A stretch of DNA of 49,599 nt, taken from the NCBI GenBank assembly GCA_005881595.1, contig VBBY01000066.1, forward strand, positions 1 to 49,599, in the 5' to 3' direction. The notes below the pieces were generated by a model. It saw only the letters and a list, made by a program, of their open reading frames with translations, was not told the DNA's origin and did not search any database. The translations under genes were made by a program, and so were the position numbers. Below are positions 39,338 to 46,982 of this stretch, piece by piece. The DNA is from Betaproteobacteria bacterium. GTDB taxonomy: Bacteria > Pseudomonadota > Gammaproteobacteria > Burkholderiales > SG8-39. Each line of letters opens with the position of its first letter. Positions within the stretch are counted from its first letter, which is position 1.

Positions 39338-41072
39338 AGTCATCGCCATCGTCGAGGCGGAGGGCGCGCGCCTGCGCGCCGAGTTCTACCTGGCGCGCGG
39401 CCCGCGCGGCGAGCGCGGCAGCGCGCCGATCGACCGCGAGATCGAGGAGCGCCTGCGCGCGAAGCTGCAGGCCCTGGTGCCGTGCACGTTCTGCGGGGAG
39501 GAATGCGAGACGGTGACCGGCGCGCAGGAGGGCTGGACCTGGCTCGTCGACCCGCACGACGGCACCTTCGAGTACACGCAGGGACGACGGGGGTCGGCGA
39601 TCTCGGTGGCGCTGCTGCGCGGCAACGCTCCCGTGCTCGGCGTGGTGCACAGCCCCGACTCGCCCGACCGCGGCCTGGATACCATCGCCTGGGCCGAAGG
39701 CGGGCCGATCCAGCGCAACGGTCGGCCCGTCGCGAACGATCTCTTCCGGCAGCGCCTCGAGGCGGGCAGCTTCGTGCTCGCCACCGCGTCCTCCGCGCTT
39801 CGCCCCGAGACCTGGTCGCGCGCCGTGTTTCCCGCGCGCTACGCCGCGCTGCCGAGCGTCGCCTACCGCCTGGCGCGCGTCGCGGCGGGCGACGCCGTCG
39901 CCACGCTCTCGATCCACCCCCTGGCCGAGTACGACATCGCCGCCGGCCTCGCGCTCATCAAGGCTGCGGGCGGCGTGGTGCTCGACGCCGAAGGCCGCGA
40001 AGTGGCGCTCGCCGGCAATTCCACGGCGCGCGTCTCGGGCTGCTTCGCCGGCGCGCCGCATGCCGCGCAGCACCTGTCGTGGTTCGACTGGAAGAAGCTG
40101 GAGGACGAGCCGCGCCGCGCGGTGCGCGTCGCGCTCGGCTTTCCGCGCAACTTCCTCGACCCTGTGTCCCGCGCGCAGGGATGTCTCCTCGGCCAGGTGA
40201 TCGGCGACAGCCTCGGCTCGCGCGTCGAGGGCAAGAGCGCCGCCGAGATCACGCTGCTCTACCCCGACGCCGTGCGCGAGCTGGCGGACGGCGGGCCCTA
40301 TCACCTGCTCGCCGGCCAGCCGACCGACGACAGCGAGATGGCTCTCATCCTCGCGCGCAGCATCCTGCGCGAGCGCAGGTACCACCGCGACAAGGTGCTG
40401 GATGCCTACCGCGACTGGCTCACCACGCGCCCGGTCGACGTCGGCCGCACCACCGAGCAGGGGCTGCTCGGCCTGCTCACCACCGGGAGCGAGTCGAACG
40501 GCTCGCTGATGCGCGTCTCGCCGCTGGGCATCTGGGCCGCGGGCGACCCCGCGCTCGCCGCGCGCACCGCGCGCGACGACTCCACGCTCACCCACCCGAA
40601 CGAGGTCTGCGTCGAGGCCTGCGCCGGCTTTGCCGCCGCCATCGCCGTCGGCATCGCCGGCGCGAGCCGCAAGGAGATGGCGCAAACTGCGCTGGCGCAT
40701 GCCAAGGGGCCGGCGCGCGAGGCGATCGAGCGCGGCGCCGGCGGCGAGCCGCCCGCGGACTTCCTCACCCACCCGGGCTGGGTGCTGATCGCGCTGCAGA
40801 ACGCTTTTTTCCGGCTGCTCAACCCGAGCCTGCAGGTGGCGCTCGTCCAGACCGTGGGCGCGGGCGGCGACACCGACACCAACGCCGCCATCGCCGGCGC
40901 GCTCCTCGGCGCCACCGGCGGCCGCGAGGCGATCCCGCCGCGCTGGCTGATGACCGTGCTCGCCTGCCGCGCGCTGCCCGAGGCCGGGGCGCTGCGCCCG
41001 CGGCCGATCGAGTGCTGGCCAGACGACGCGCTCGAGGTGGCCGAGGCGCTGCTGATGGCGCGCTCGAGCTAG
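39318..41072 (+). CDS. inositol-monophosphatase-like / ADP-ribosylglycohydrolase fusion
   Basis: A 584-residue two-domain enzyme. Residues 1-250 are IMPase/CysQ-like with metal ligands in GEE (60-62), DPHDGT (78-83) and EYDIAAG (Asp206), preceded by a substrate loop. Residues 285-584 are an ADP-ribosylglycohydrolase (DraG/ARH) domain with the dinuclear-metal motifs QPTDDSEM (TDDSE at 336-340) and [10 protein letters not shown] (GGDTDT at 516-521). Both active sites look intact. It may remove a phosphate and an ADP-ribose from the same or successive substrates; that is inference. The ATG at 39318 overlaps the queC remnant by 20 nt; the stop overlaps the convergent cyclase stop (CTAG). Confidence 0.9.
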   Translation: MRLPLAEVIAIVEAEGARLRAEFYLARGPRGERGSAPIDREIEERLRAKLQALVPCTFCGEECETVTGAQEGWTWLVDPHDGTFEYTQGRRGSAISVALLRGNAPVLGVVHSPDSPDRGLDTIAWAEGGPIQRNGRPVANDLFRQRLEAGSFVLATASSALRPETWSRAVFPARYAALPSVAYRLARVAAGDAVATLSIHPLAEYDIAAGLALIKAAGGVVLDAEGREVALAGNSTARVSGCFAGAPHAAQHLSWFDWKKLEDEPRRAVRVALGFPRNFLDPVSRAQGCLLGQVIGDSLGSRVEGKSAAEITLLYPDAVRELADGGPYHLLAGQPTDDSEMALILARSILRERRYHRDKVLDAYRDWLTTRPVDVGRTTEQGLLGLLTTGSESNGSLMRVSPLGIWAAGDPALAARTARDDSTLTHPNEVCVEACAGFAAAIAVGIAGASRKEMAQTALAHAKGPAREAIERGAGGEPPADFLTHPGWVLIALQNAFFRLLNPSLQVALVQTVGAGGDTDTNAAIAGALLGATGGREAIPPRWLMTVLACRALPEAGALRPRPIECWPDDALEVAEALLMARSS

Positions 41073-41950
41073 GCGCAGGAGTACTCGACCGCCTCGCCGC
41101 CCTCGGCGCGCGGGTGGCCGAGCGAGATCCAGCCGCTCCGGCGCAGCATCATCTCCTCTCGCTGCAGCATGATCTCGGCGTCGCCCTCGATCGTGACGAA
41201 GGTGCCGTTGCTGCTGTGGTCCTTCAGCACCCACTTGTCCTGCCGCCGCTCGATCGTGCAGTGCCGCCGCGAGGCGAGGTGGTCGGCGACCGTCAGCCCG
41301 CAGCCCGACTCGCGCCCGAGCGTGATCGACTCGCCCTCGCGCCGGCGCACGGTCTCCTGGCCGAGGTACTTCAGGCGCAGCACCCCGGAGGTGCGCACCC
41401 GCGGCCGGAAGCCGTCGAACGCGGTGCGCTCGCCGCTCGCGAACCACAATACCTCGCACAGCGCGACGCCTTCGGTCTTGCCCTTCAGCTGGATCGAGTA
41501 GAGCTTGCGCGTGAACATGCGGTACACCGGGTTGAGGAGCTGCGCCGTCTCCTCGGTGGTGATGATCTGGCCCTTGATCGCCTGCTCGGCCAGGCGCGAG
41601 GCGAGGTTCACGGTGTCGCCGAACACGTCCTCGCCGCGCTGGATCACCGCCCCGGCCTGCAGGCCGACGCGCAGCCCGAGCTTGCTGCCGCCGACCGCCG
41701 GCAGCGCGTCGACCGCGCCGAGCATCGTCGCGGCCGCGGCCACCGCCGCGTCCGCGCTCGGGAAAAGCGCCATCACCTCGTCGCCGATGGTCTTCACCAC
41801 CCGCCCGCGCGCCCCCTCCACGGCCTTGCGCATCAGCTCCAGGCAGCCCGAGATCGCGCCGTGCGCTGTCGTGTCGCCGGCCACCTGGTAAAGCTGGGTG
41901 CTGCCGCTGACGTCGGCGAAAAGAACCGTGCTCTGCCGCGAGTCTTCCAT
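41069..41950 (-). CDS. class III nucleotide cyclase with C-terminal FHA domain
   Basis: A 293-residue predicted adenylate cyclase joined to a phosphothreonine-binding FHA domain. In the cyclase (about 7-170) the metal aspartates are Asp13 (LFADVSGS) and Asp57 (KTIGDEVM), adenine-contacting Lys53 and Asp108, and transition-state Asn115 and Arg119 (GDTVNLASRL). The FHA domain (about 205-285) has LGRESGC, SRRHC and DHSSNGTFV. No membrane segment. The ATG at 41950 (MEDSRQ) matches the paralogue at 47334-48221; a TTG at 41974 would add eight residues. Convergent with the fusion gene, sharing stop-codon bases; divergent from the hydrolase-LuxR gene. Confidence 0.9.
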   Translation of the reverse strand: MEDSRQSTVLFADVSGSTQLYQVAGDTTAHGAISGCLELMRKAVEGARGRVVKTIGDEVMALFPSADAAVAAAATMLGAVDALPAVGGSKLGLRVGLQAGAVIQRGEDVFGDTVNLASRLAEQAIKGQIITTEETAQLLNPVYRMFTRKLYSIQLKGKTEGVALCEVLWFASGERTAFDGFRPRVRTSGVLRLKYLGQETVRRREGESITLGRESGCGLTVADHLASRRHCTIERRQDKWVLKDHSSNGTFVTIEGDAEIMLQREEMMLRRSGWISLGHPRAEGGEAVEYSCA

Positions 41951-41979
41951 CCCCTGCCGGATTGTAGGAGACAATCAAT

Positions 41980-42000
41980 AAATGGGGACAGACCCCATTT
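41980..42000. repeat. palindromic repeat between divergent genes
   Basis: Perfect AAATGGGG-ACAGA-CCCCATTT hairpin in the 56-bp gap between the divergent cyclase-FHA and hydrolase-LuxR genes. It ends 6 bp before the GTG start at 42007, so it would form a hairpin in the leader of one or both messages or lie within their promoters. Confidence 0.85.
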
Positions 42001-42006
42001 AAGGCC

Positions 42007-43068
42007 GTGGAGCAGCACATCCGCTTCTGCACCGCCCCGGACGGGGTGCGGCTCGCGTATGCCACCTCCGGCAAGGGGCCGGCGCTGGTGCGGGCGCCGC
42101 ACTGGCTGACGCACCTCGAGTTCGACTGGCGCAGTCCGGTGCACCGGCCGTGGCTCGAGGCACTGAACCGCGACCATCTCCTCGTGCGCTTCGATCCGCG
42201 CGGCTGCGGGCTGTCGGAGCGCGACGTCGCCGACGTGTCGTTCCAGACCTGGGTGCAGGACCTCGAGGCGGTGGTCGACGCCGCGGGCCTCGAGCGCTTC
42301 ATCCTCTTCGGCGCCTCGCAGGGCGGCCCGATCGCGGTCGACTACGCGGTGCGCCATCCCGGGCGCGTGGAGAAGCTCGTGCTGCACGGCGCCTACGCGC
42401 GCGGGCGCCTGGTGCGCGCCTCGAGCCCGCGCGACGAGGAGGAAGCCGAGACGTTCCTGCATCTCGCGCGCGTCGGCTGGGGCACCGACAACGCGGCGTT
42501 CCGGCGCGTGTTCGCGATGCTCTTTCTCCCCGAGGCGACGACCGAGCAGGCGCGCTGGTTCGATGATCTCTCGCGCGTGTCGACCGACGGCGACATGGTG
42601 GCGCGCATGCTCGCGATGCTGCACCGGATCGACGTGCGGCCCCTGGCGCCGCGCGTAAGCACGCCGACGCTGGTGACGCACGCGCGCGGCGACTCGCGCA
42701 TCCCGTTCGAGGAAGGGCGCCTCCTCGCGAGCCTGATCCCCAACGCGCAGTTCGTGCCGCTCGAGACGAGAAACCACATCCTGCTTCCCTCCGACCCGGC
42801 GTTCGCCGCGTTCTTCACCGCGCTGCGCGAGTTCCTGGGCGGAGGATTGCCTCGGGCGATGCCGGTGGGGGGAGAGCTCACCGGGCGCGAGCGCGAGATC
42901 CTCGAGCTGATCGCGCAGGGCCTCGCCAACGCACGCATCTCGGAGCGCCTCGGCATCAGCCCCAACACGCTGCGAAACCACATCACCAGCATCTTCGGCA
43001 AGCTCGGCGCCGGCACGCGCGCCGAGGCGATCGTCAGGGCGCGCGACGGCGGCTTCGGGCGCGGCTGA
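42007..43068 (+). CDS. alpha/beta-hydrolase fused to a LuxR-type DNA-binding domain
   Basis: A 353-residue fusion. Residues 1-280 are an alpha/beta-hydrolase with intact nucleophile Ser104 in FGASQGG, an acid in THARGDSRIPF and His in ETRNHILLPS. Residues about 290-350 form a LuxR/GerE helix-turn-helix (ELTGREREILELIAQGLANARISERLGISPNTLRNHI). It may sense or cleave a small ester or lactone and control transcription directly. The start is a GTG at 42007. Related hydrolase domains occur fused to class III cyclases (for example Rv1900c of M. tuberculosis); here the cyclase is the divergent neighbour. Confidence 0.9.
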   Translation: MEQHIRFCTAPDGVRLAYATSGKGPALVRAPHWLTHLEFDWRSPVHRPWLEALNRDHLLVRFDPRGCGLSERDVADVSFQTWVQDLEAVVDAAGLERFILFGASQGGPIAVDYAVRHPGRVEKLVLHGAYARGRLVRASSPRDEEEAETFLHLARVGWGTDNAAFRRVFAMLFLPEATTEQARWFDDLSRVSTDGDMVARMLAMLHRIDVRPLAPRVSTPTLVTHARGDSRIPFEEGRLLASLIPNAQFVPLETRNHILLPSDPAFAAFFTALREFLGGGLPRAMPVGGELTGREREILELIAQGLANARISERLGISPNTLRNHITSIFGKLGAGTRAEAIVRARDGGFGRG

Positions 43069-43084
43069 TGGGAGCGTGCTCCCA
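43069..43084. promoter_or_regulatory. 16-bp perfect palindrome after the hydrolase-LuxR gene
   Basis: TGGGAGC-GT-GCTCCCA starts at the base after the LuxR-fusion stop codon. It could be a LuxR-type operator for the DUF1059-mtoX-SCO operon that starts about 90 bp downstream, or the stem of a terminator, although no T-run follows. Confidence 0.45.
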
Positions 43085-43174
43085 GGGTCCCCGCTCCGCG
43101 TAGGAGGGCGCTCTCATGCGGGGGCGCGCGTGCAGGTCCAGGATTCTCCCGCCATCAACCAAAAGGAGAACCTC

Positions 43175-43369
43175 ATGGCGCGCAAGCACATCGACTGCCG
43201 GGAATTTCCAAGCGACACCAACTGCACGCTCGCGATGTCGGCCGATTCGGAGAAGGAGCTGCTCGAGGCGGCGGTGCAGCACGGGGTGAAGTCGCACGGC
43301 CACCAGGACACGCCGCAGTTCCGCGACATGCTGAAGAAGATCCTGCGCGACGGCGAGGTGAGGTCGTGA
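43175..43369 (+). CDS. DUF1059 family small protein
   Basis: A 64-residue protein of the DUF1059 family, with MARKHIDCREFPSD, the second Cys in NCTLAMSADSEKELL and HGHQDTPQFRDMLKKI. The function is unknown. The ATG at 43175 has a strong ribosome-binding site (AAGGAG, 8 bp upstream). Its stop overlaps the GTG start of the selenium-binding-protein gene by 4 nt (GTGA), so it is the first gene of a three-gene coupled operon. The two cysteines may bind metal, but that is a guess. Confidence 0.88.
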   Translation: MARKHIDCREFPSDTNCTLAMSADSEKELLEAAVQHGVKSHGHQDTPQFRDMLKKILRDGEVRS

Positions 43370-44559
43370 ACCGCGGCCTGCTTGCCGGCCTCATCGCAGG
43401 AATCTTTTCTGCGAATCTCAATGCAGAGACCTGCCTTTCGCCCTACATCAAGCAGAAGACCGGCCCCGAGAAAGTGATGTACCTGTGGACGCTGCCCGCG
43501 GGGGCGGGCAGCGACTACCTGAGCGTGATCGACGTCAACCTCGCCTCGGCGACCTACGGCAAGATCCTGAAGCGCATCGAGGTCGGCTCGGCCGGCAACG
43601 AAGCCCATCACATGGGCTTTACCGACGACCGCGGCCGCATCTGGGCGGCCTCGCTCAACACCAGCCGCTTCTTCATCTTCGACGTCAGGACCGATCCGCT
43701 CAACCCGCGGCTCGAGCGCACCATCGAGAACGTGCCGAAGCTGACCGGCCTCACCGGTCCGCATACGCCGTACGCCCTCCCCGGGCGAATGCTCGTCACC
43801 ATGGCCTCGGGCCCCGAGGGCACCGGCCCGGGTGGTGTGGTCGAGTTCACGAACGAAGGCGAGTACGTGGCGAGCCACAAGACGCCCAACCACGCCTACG
43901 AGATCGTGGTGAAGCCCGAGTTCAACCGCATGCTGGTGTCGAGCTGGGTGCCGCAGAAGATGTTCATGAGCCCGATGAGCGAGTGGGACCCGAAGCAGTT
44001 CTCCGACTCGGTGACGGTGTGGGACCTGAAGGCGCGCAAGATCGTGCAGGAGCTGAAGGGCGACCCGGTGCCGCTCGCGACGCGCTGGGCGCTGAAGTCC
44101 AACGCGAGCTACGGCTACAGCATCAACCACGCCGGCAACTCGATCTGGATGTTTCGCCGCGGCAAAGATGGTGTTTTCTCTTATGCAAAAGCGGCCGATC
44201 TGAGCCCTGGCTGCCTGCCGGGAGACCTGCGCCTGTCCGCAGACGACCGCTACATGTACGTGAGCTGCATCGGCGGCGGCGAAGTGCAGGCCTGGGATAT
44301 CTCGAAGCCCGAGAAGATCCGCCTGCACGACACGGTGCAGGGCCTGGTGCAGGCGAACATGATGCACCTCACGCTCGACGGCAAGCGGCTCTACGTCACC
44401 AACTCGGCGATCAGCTCGATCGACTTCTCGCCGCGCTACGCGCTGCGCCTGATCCACGTCGGTCCCGACGGGAAGATGAAGCAGGACCCGTTCTTCGCGA
44501 TCGACTTCTCGCAGGCGCCGAACGGCCCGGCGCGGCCGCACGACATGCTGCTGAACTGA
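43366..44559 (+). CDS. selenium-binding protein family (methanethiol oxidase-like), exported
   Basis: A 397-residue protein of the SBP56/SELENBP1 family. Members studied in methylotrophs (MtoX) oxidise methanethiol to formaldehyde, hydrogen sulfide and hydrogen peroxide with copper. It has a signal peptide (MNRGLLAGLIAGIFSANLNA), then CLSPYIKQKTGPEKVMYLWTL in pieces, DYLSVIDVNLASATYGKI, the histidine pair NEAHHMGF and LPGDLRLSADDRYMYVSC. It is shorter than the 430-470 typical. The downstream SCO1 gene, coupled by 1 nt, also accompanies mtoX in Hyphomicrobium and fits copper loading. Methanethiol as substrate is inferred. Confidence 0.83.
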   Translation: MNRGLLAGLIAGIFSANLNAETCLSPYIKQKTGPEKVMYLWTLPAGAGSDYLSVIDVNLASATYGKILKRIEVGSAGNEAHHMGFTDDRGRIWAASLNTSRFFIFDVRTDPLNPRLERTIENVPKLTGLTGPHTPYALPGRMLVTMASGPEGTGPGGVVEFTNEGEYVASHKTPNHAYEIVVKPEFNRMLVSSWVPQKMFMSPMSEWDPKQFSDSVTVWDLKARKIVQELKGDPVPLATRWALKSNASYGYSINHAGNSIWMFRRGKDGVFSYAKAADLSPGCLPGDLRLSADDRYMYVSCIGGGEVQAWDISKPEKIRLHDTVQGLVQANMMHLTLDGKRLYVTNSAISSIDFSPRYALRLIHVGPDGKMKQDPFFAIDFSQAPNGPARPHDMLLN

Positions 44560-45155
44560 TGCCTGTTCACGGGAAAAGGGTTGCGTTACTCCTCGGCGCA
44601 ACCCTCTTTCTTTTTTGTTTGCCCGCGAACGGCCACGAGGAGCGGCCCGTGGGCGCTTCGCCGCTCACGAAGAACGCGCCGATGCCGGCGATCCGCATGG
44701 CGCCGGATTTCGCGCTCGACGGGGTGAGGCTTTCCGGGCTGCGCGGCCGGCCGGTGCTGATCGCGTTCATCTACACGAGCTGCACTCGCGCCTGCCCCTT
44801 GCTTTCGGCTCGCATGGCGCGGCTGCAGAAGAAGCTCATCGCCGCGCGGCTTCCCGCGGTCCTCCTTTCCGTGACGGTCGACCCGCAGCGCGACGACGCG
44901 AAGAAGCTCGCGCTCTTCGCCAAGGGCTTCGGCGCGCGGCCGGGATGGCATTTCCTGCGCGACGAGCCCGCGCGCCTCGCGCCAGTACTGGCCGCCTACG
45001 ACGAATGGACGCAGGTCCTGCCTTCGGGCGAGCTCGACCACCCGGCGCGGCTCCACCTCATCGACGGCGCCGGCCGCGTGCGCGAGATCTACAGCCTCGC
45101 CTTCTTCGACGAGGAGCAGGCCTTCCTCGACATCGTCGCGCTCGAAGGAAAATAG
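44559..45155 (+). CDS. SCO1/SenC/PrrC family copper chaperone
   Basis: A 198-residue exported thioredoxin-fold copper-binding protein. An N-terminal signal or anchor (about 7-25) is followed by FALDGVRLSGLRGRPVLIAF, the copper motif CTRAC (Cys75, Cys79) and the third ligand His161 in GELDHPARLHLID. SCO proteins load CuA of cytochrome oxidase or other copper enzymes. Here it overlaps the stop of the selenium-binding-protein gene by 1 nt (TGATG), which suggests it matures that enzyme. No cytochrome oxidase gene is nearby. Confidence 0.9.
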   Translation: MPVHGKRVALLLGATLFLFCLPANGHEERPVGASPLTKNAPMPAIRMAPDFALDGVRLSGLRGRPVLIAFIYTSCTRACPLLSARMARLQKKLIAARLPAVLLSVTVDPQRDDAKKLALFAKGFGARPGWHFLRDEPARLAPVLAAYDEWTQVLPSGELDHPARLHLIDGAGRVREIYSLAFFDEEQAFLDIVALEGK

Positions 45156-45171
45156 GGACAGACCACGATTT
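45150..45171. repeat. GGGACAGACCACG-type repeat
   Basis: AAATAGGGACAGACC-ACGATTT. It contains the SCO1 stop codon (TAG) and ends 1 bp before the surviving part of a HigA-like gene, so it marks the breakpoint of that gene. Confidence 0.75.
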
Positions 45172-45172
45172 C

Positions 45173-45331
45173 AACGGCCGCGCGGCCATCAGCGCCGAGA
45201 TGGCGCTCCGCCTGTCTGCCGCGCTGGGCGGATCGGCCGAGTCGTGGCTGCGGATGCAGGCTGCGTACGATCTTTGGCGGGCGAGCCGCAAGCGACGCCC
45301 GACGATTGCGCCGCTCAAGCCCGCCGCTTAG
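45173..45331 (+). pseudogene. 3-prime remnant of a HigA antitoxin gene
   Basis: The frame reads NGRAAISAEMALRLSAALGGSAESWLRMQAAYDLW in pieces and ends PLKPAA, which matches the second half of HigA antitoxins (compare KRGITADTALRLAKRFG in the intact higA at 28297). The helix-turn-helix half is missing; its place is taken by the repeat at 45150-45171 and the SCO1 gene. There is no start codon with a ribosome-binding site. No HigB is seen. It is a decayed antitoxin, most likely cut by rearrangement at the repeat. Confidence 0.8.
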
Positions 45332-45370
45332 TCGAGGTCCAGCTCGCCAAGCCATAGCACCGAATCGCGG

Positions 45371-45395
45371 AAAAATGGGGTCTGTCCCCATTTTT
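45371..45395. repeat. palindromic repeat, terminator-like
   Basis: Hairpin AAAAATGGGG-TCTGT-CCCCATTTTT, the longest copy of this repeat, with 10-bp arms and a T-run on the plus strand. It lies in the 152-bp gap between the HigA remnant and the next gene and could end transcription of the mtoX-SCO operon. Confidence 0.85.
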
Positions 45396-45418
45396 CTATT
45401 TCGATTCTTCATGAGTTT

Positions 45419-45439
45419 CATTCTTGTTTTTCAAGAATG
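45419..45439. promoter_or_regulatory. inverted repeat upstream of the metallo-beta-lactamase-fold gene
   Basis: CATTCTTG-TTTTT-CAAGAATG, perfect 8-bp arms, centred 55 bp before the ATG at 45484. It could be an operator or a hairpin in the leader. Its base composition is AT-rich in contrast to the surroundings. Confidence 0.5.
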
Positions 45440-45448
45440 GCGCCGGAG

Positions 45449-45477
45449 CTCCTCTTTAGACTGAAAAGAGGGAGGGG
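45449..45477 (+). promoter_or_regulatory. ribosome-binding site within a possible hairpin
   Basis: CTCCTCTTT (45449-45457) can pair with AAAAGAGGGAG (45464-45474), which includes the start of the strong ribosome-binding site GGAGGGG (71-77 of that line) 7 bp before the ATG at 45484. If the stem forms, it would limit translation of the next gene. The stem has two single-base bulges, so its strength is uncertain. Confidence 0.4.
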
Positions 45478-45483
45478 ATCACC

Positions 45484-46935
45484 ATGAACTGCCCGCGACT
45501 GCTTGCCGCGCTTTTGTCTGCGCTGTGCCTGGTTTCTTTGCCCGCCGCCGCCCGGGAGCGGGACGACGACGATCGGTTCGACAAAGACGATCGAAAAGCC
45601 GACCCCGCGCTTGTTGCTGCCCGGCAGAAGTTCTTCGGCATCGAGAACGTCGATGAAAGGGGGAGGGTGGACAAGGACAAGGTCATCTTCTCCTGGGCGA
45701 CGAACACCACCTACGCCGTCTCGGTGCAGGGACGCATCATCCTGCTCGACAGCTACATCAATCGTCCCGAGCTGCCGACCACGCCCCTCGATACGCGCCG
45801 CACTCCGATCCTGCCGCAGGATTTCGTCGCGTTGCGTCCTGAAGCGATCTTCCTCGGGCACGGCCATGGCGACCACGCGGACAATGCCGCCTACGTTTCG
45901 AAGTGGACGGGCGCAACGATCTACGCATCGGCGGAAACCTGCGACGTGATGCAGGCCGATACGACCAGGATGTGGAACGACCCGAACCTGGTCAACGGCG
46001 GGGTCAGGATCGTTCCGGACGGCGACCCGGTCAAGTGCGTGGCGGTCGTGCCGCGCAACTCTCCGCCGGGAGAGTACACCGGCACGCTCGCCAATCCGGC
46101 GGGCGGCACGACGACGGTGAGAAGGATCACGCAGTTCGATCCCAACATCTGCATCCTCACGTTCAAGCACGTCCACTCGGGAACCGCGCCGGTCGATCCG
46201 TCCTTCAATCACTCGCCGCTCTCCAACTTCGGCGATCCGCGCTACTCGGGACGCGTCATCACCACTCCGCCGCCAGCCGTGACCTACCCGGCGATGTACC
46301 CGGCCGGCACGTCCCTGAATCCTTCCAGCCCCCCGGTGCCCGGGCAGATGGATCTGCGCACCACCGGCTTCGGCGGCAGCGCCGGGATCATCGAGATGTG
46401 GTATCACTTCGTGGTGCGCGGCTCGGGCCGCGACTTCACCTTCGCCTTCGTCAATTCGGCGGGTCCCGTGAAGGAAGGCATCGGCAGCGGCTCGCCAGGC
46501 CTGATCTCGCTCGCGCAATACAACGATCCGGTCAACAACGGCCCCGCGATCGCGCTCGCCGCCGAAATCGGCAAGGGCCTGTTCGGCATCATGAGCAGCC
46601 TGCCGCACACCGACGTGCTGATGGGCTCGATCGTCAGCCTCGGCTCGGGCAACAACCAGCAGCGCGACATCATCCAGTACATCCAGCACCTGAGGCCCAA
46701 GGTCTACTACCCGGGCCACCTGACCGATGTCGCGCAGGCCGGCTCCGCGCTCTATCACAAGATCAACTGGCGCGAGACCGCGCTCGCCATGGGCTTCCCT
46801 CAAAGCGACTGGCCGGAATTCCGCCTGCTCGTAGACCCGAACGACTTCATGGTGCCGCAGGTCTTCAATGTGAACGACGAACGCTGGGAGAAGTCGCGCG
46901 AGGCGGAGGAGCGCGTGCGCTCGCAATGCCGCTGA
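45484..46935 (+). CDS. secreted metallo-beta-lactamase-fold hydrolase
   Basis: A 483-residue exported protein: signal peptide MNCPRLLAALLSALCLVSLPAAA, a very charged linker (RERDDDDRFDKDDRKAD), then an MBL-fold domain with the metal motif HGHGDH (His126, His128, Asp130, His131) and later metal candidates in FKHVHSG, SLPHTDVL and YYPGHLTD. A large insertion rich in Pro/Gly (about 190-290) separates the motifs. The substrate is unknown; the family includes lactonases, sulfatases and phosphodiesterases. A strong GGGAGGGG ribosome-binding site supports the ATG at 45484. It seems monocistronic, bordered by hairpins. Confidence 0.83.
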   Translation: MNCPRLLAALLSALCLVSLPAAARERDDDDRFDKDDRKADPALVAARQKFFGIENVDERGRVDKDKVIFSWATNTTYAVSVQGRIILLDSYINRPELPTTPLDTRRTPILPQDFVALRPEAIFLGHGHGDHADNAAYVSKWTGATIYASAETCDVMQADTTRMWNDPNLVNGGVRIVPDGDPVKCVAVVPRNSPPGEYTGTLANPAGGTTTVRRITQFDPNICILTFKHVHSGTAPVDPSFNHSPLSNFGDPRYSGRVITTPPPAVTYPAMYPAGTSLNPSSPPVPGQMDLRTTGFGGSAGIIEMWYHFVVRGSGRDFTFAFVNSAGPVKEGIGSGSPGLISLAQYNDPVNNGPAIALAAEIGKGLFGIMSSLPHTDVLMGSIVSLGSGNNQQRDIIQYIQHLRPKVYYPGHLTDVAQAGSALYHKINWRETALAMGFPQSDWPEFRLLVDPNDFMVPQVFNVNDERWEKSREAEERVRSQCR

Positions 46936-46938
46936 GCT

Positions 46939-46982
46939 AAATTGGGGTCAGACCCCGATGAAAATGGGGTCTGTCCCCATTT
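46939..46982. repeat. two different palindromic repeats side by side
   Basis: AAATTGGGGTCAGACCCCGAT (46939-46959, GGGGTCAGACCCC type) and AAATGGGG-TCTGT-CCCCATTT (46962-46982), separated by 2 bp. They occupy the whole gap between the MBL-fold gene and the ATG at 46983. The first may terminate the upstream gene; the second lies exactly where the ribosome-binding site of the next gene should be. Confidence 0.85.

Noticed and set aside
39198-42302. A long minus-strand frame of 1034 codons
   Set aside because: It is antisense to the fusion gene and out of frame with the cyclase gene; composition is Arg/Ala-rich low-complexity typical of GC-rich shadow frames.
44615-45331. A 238-residue plus-strand frame through SCO1 into the HigA remnant
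   Set aside because: The part over SCO1 is an Arg-rich shadow; only the last 52 codons match a known family, and they are reported as a pseudogene.
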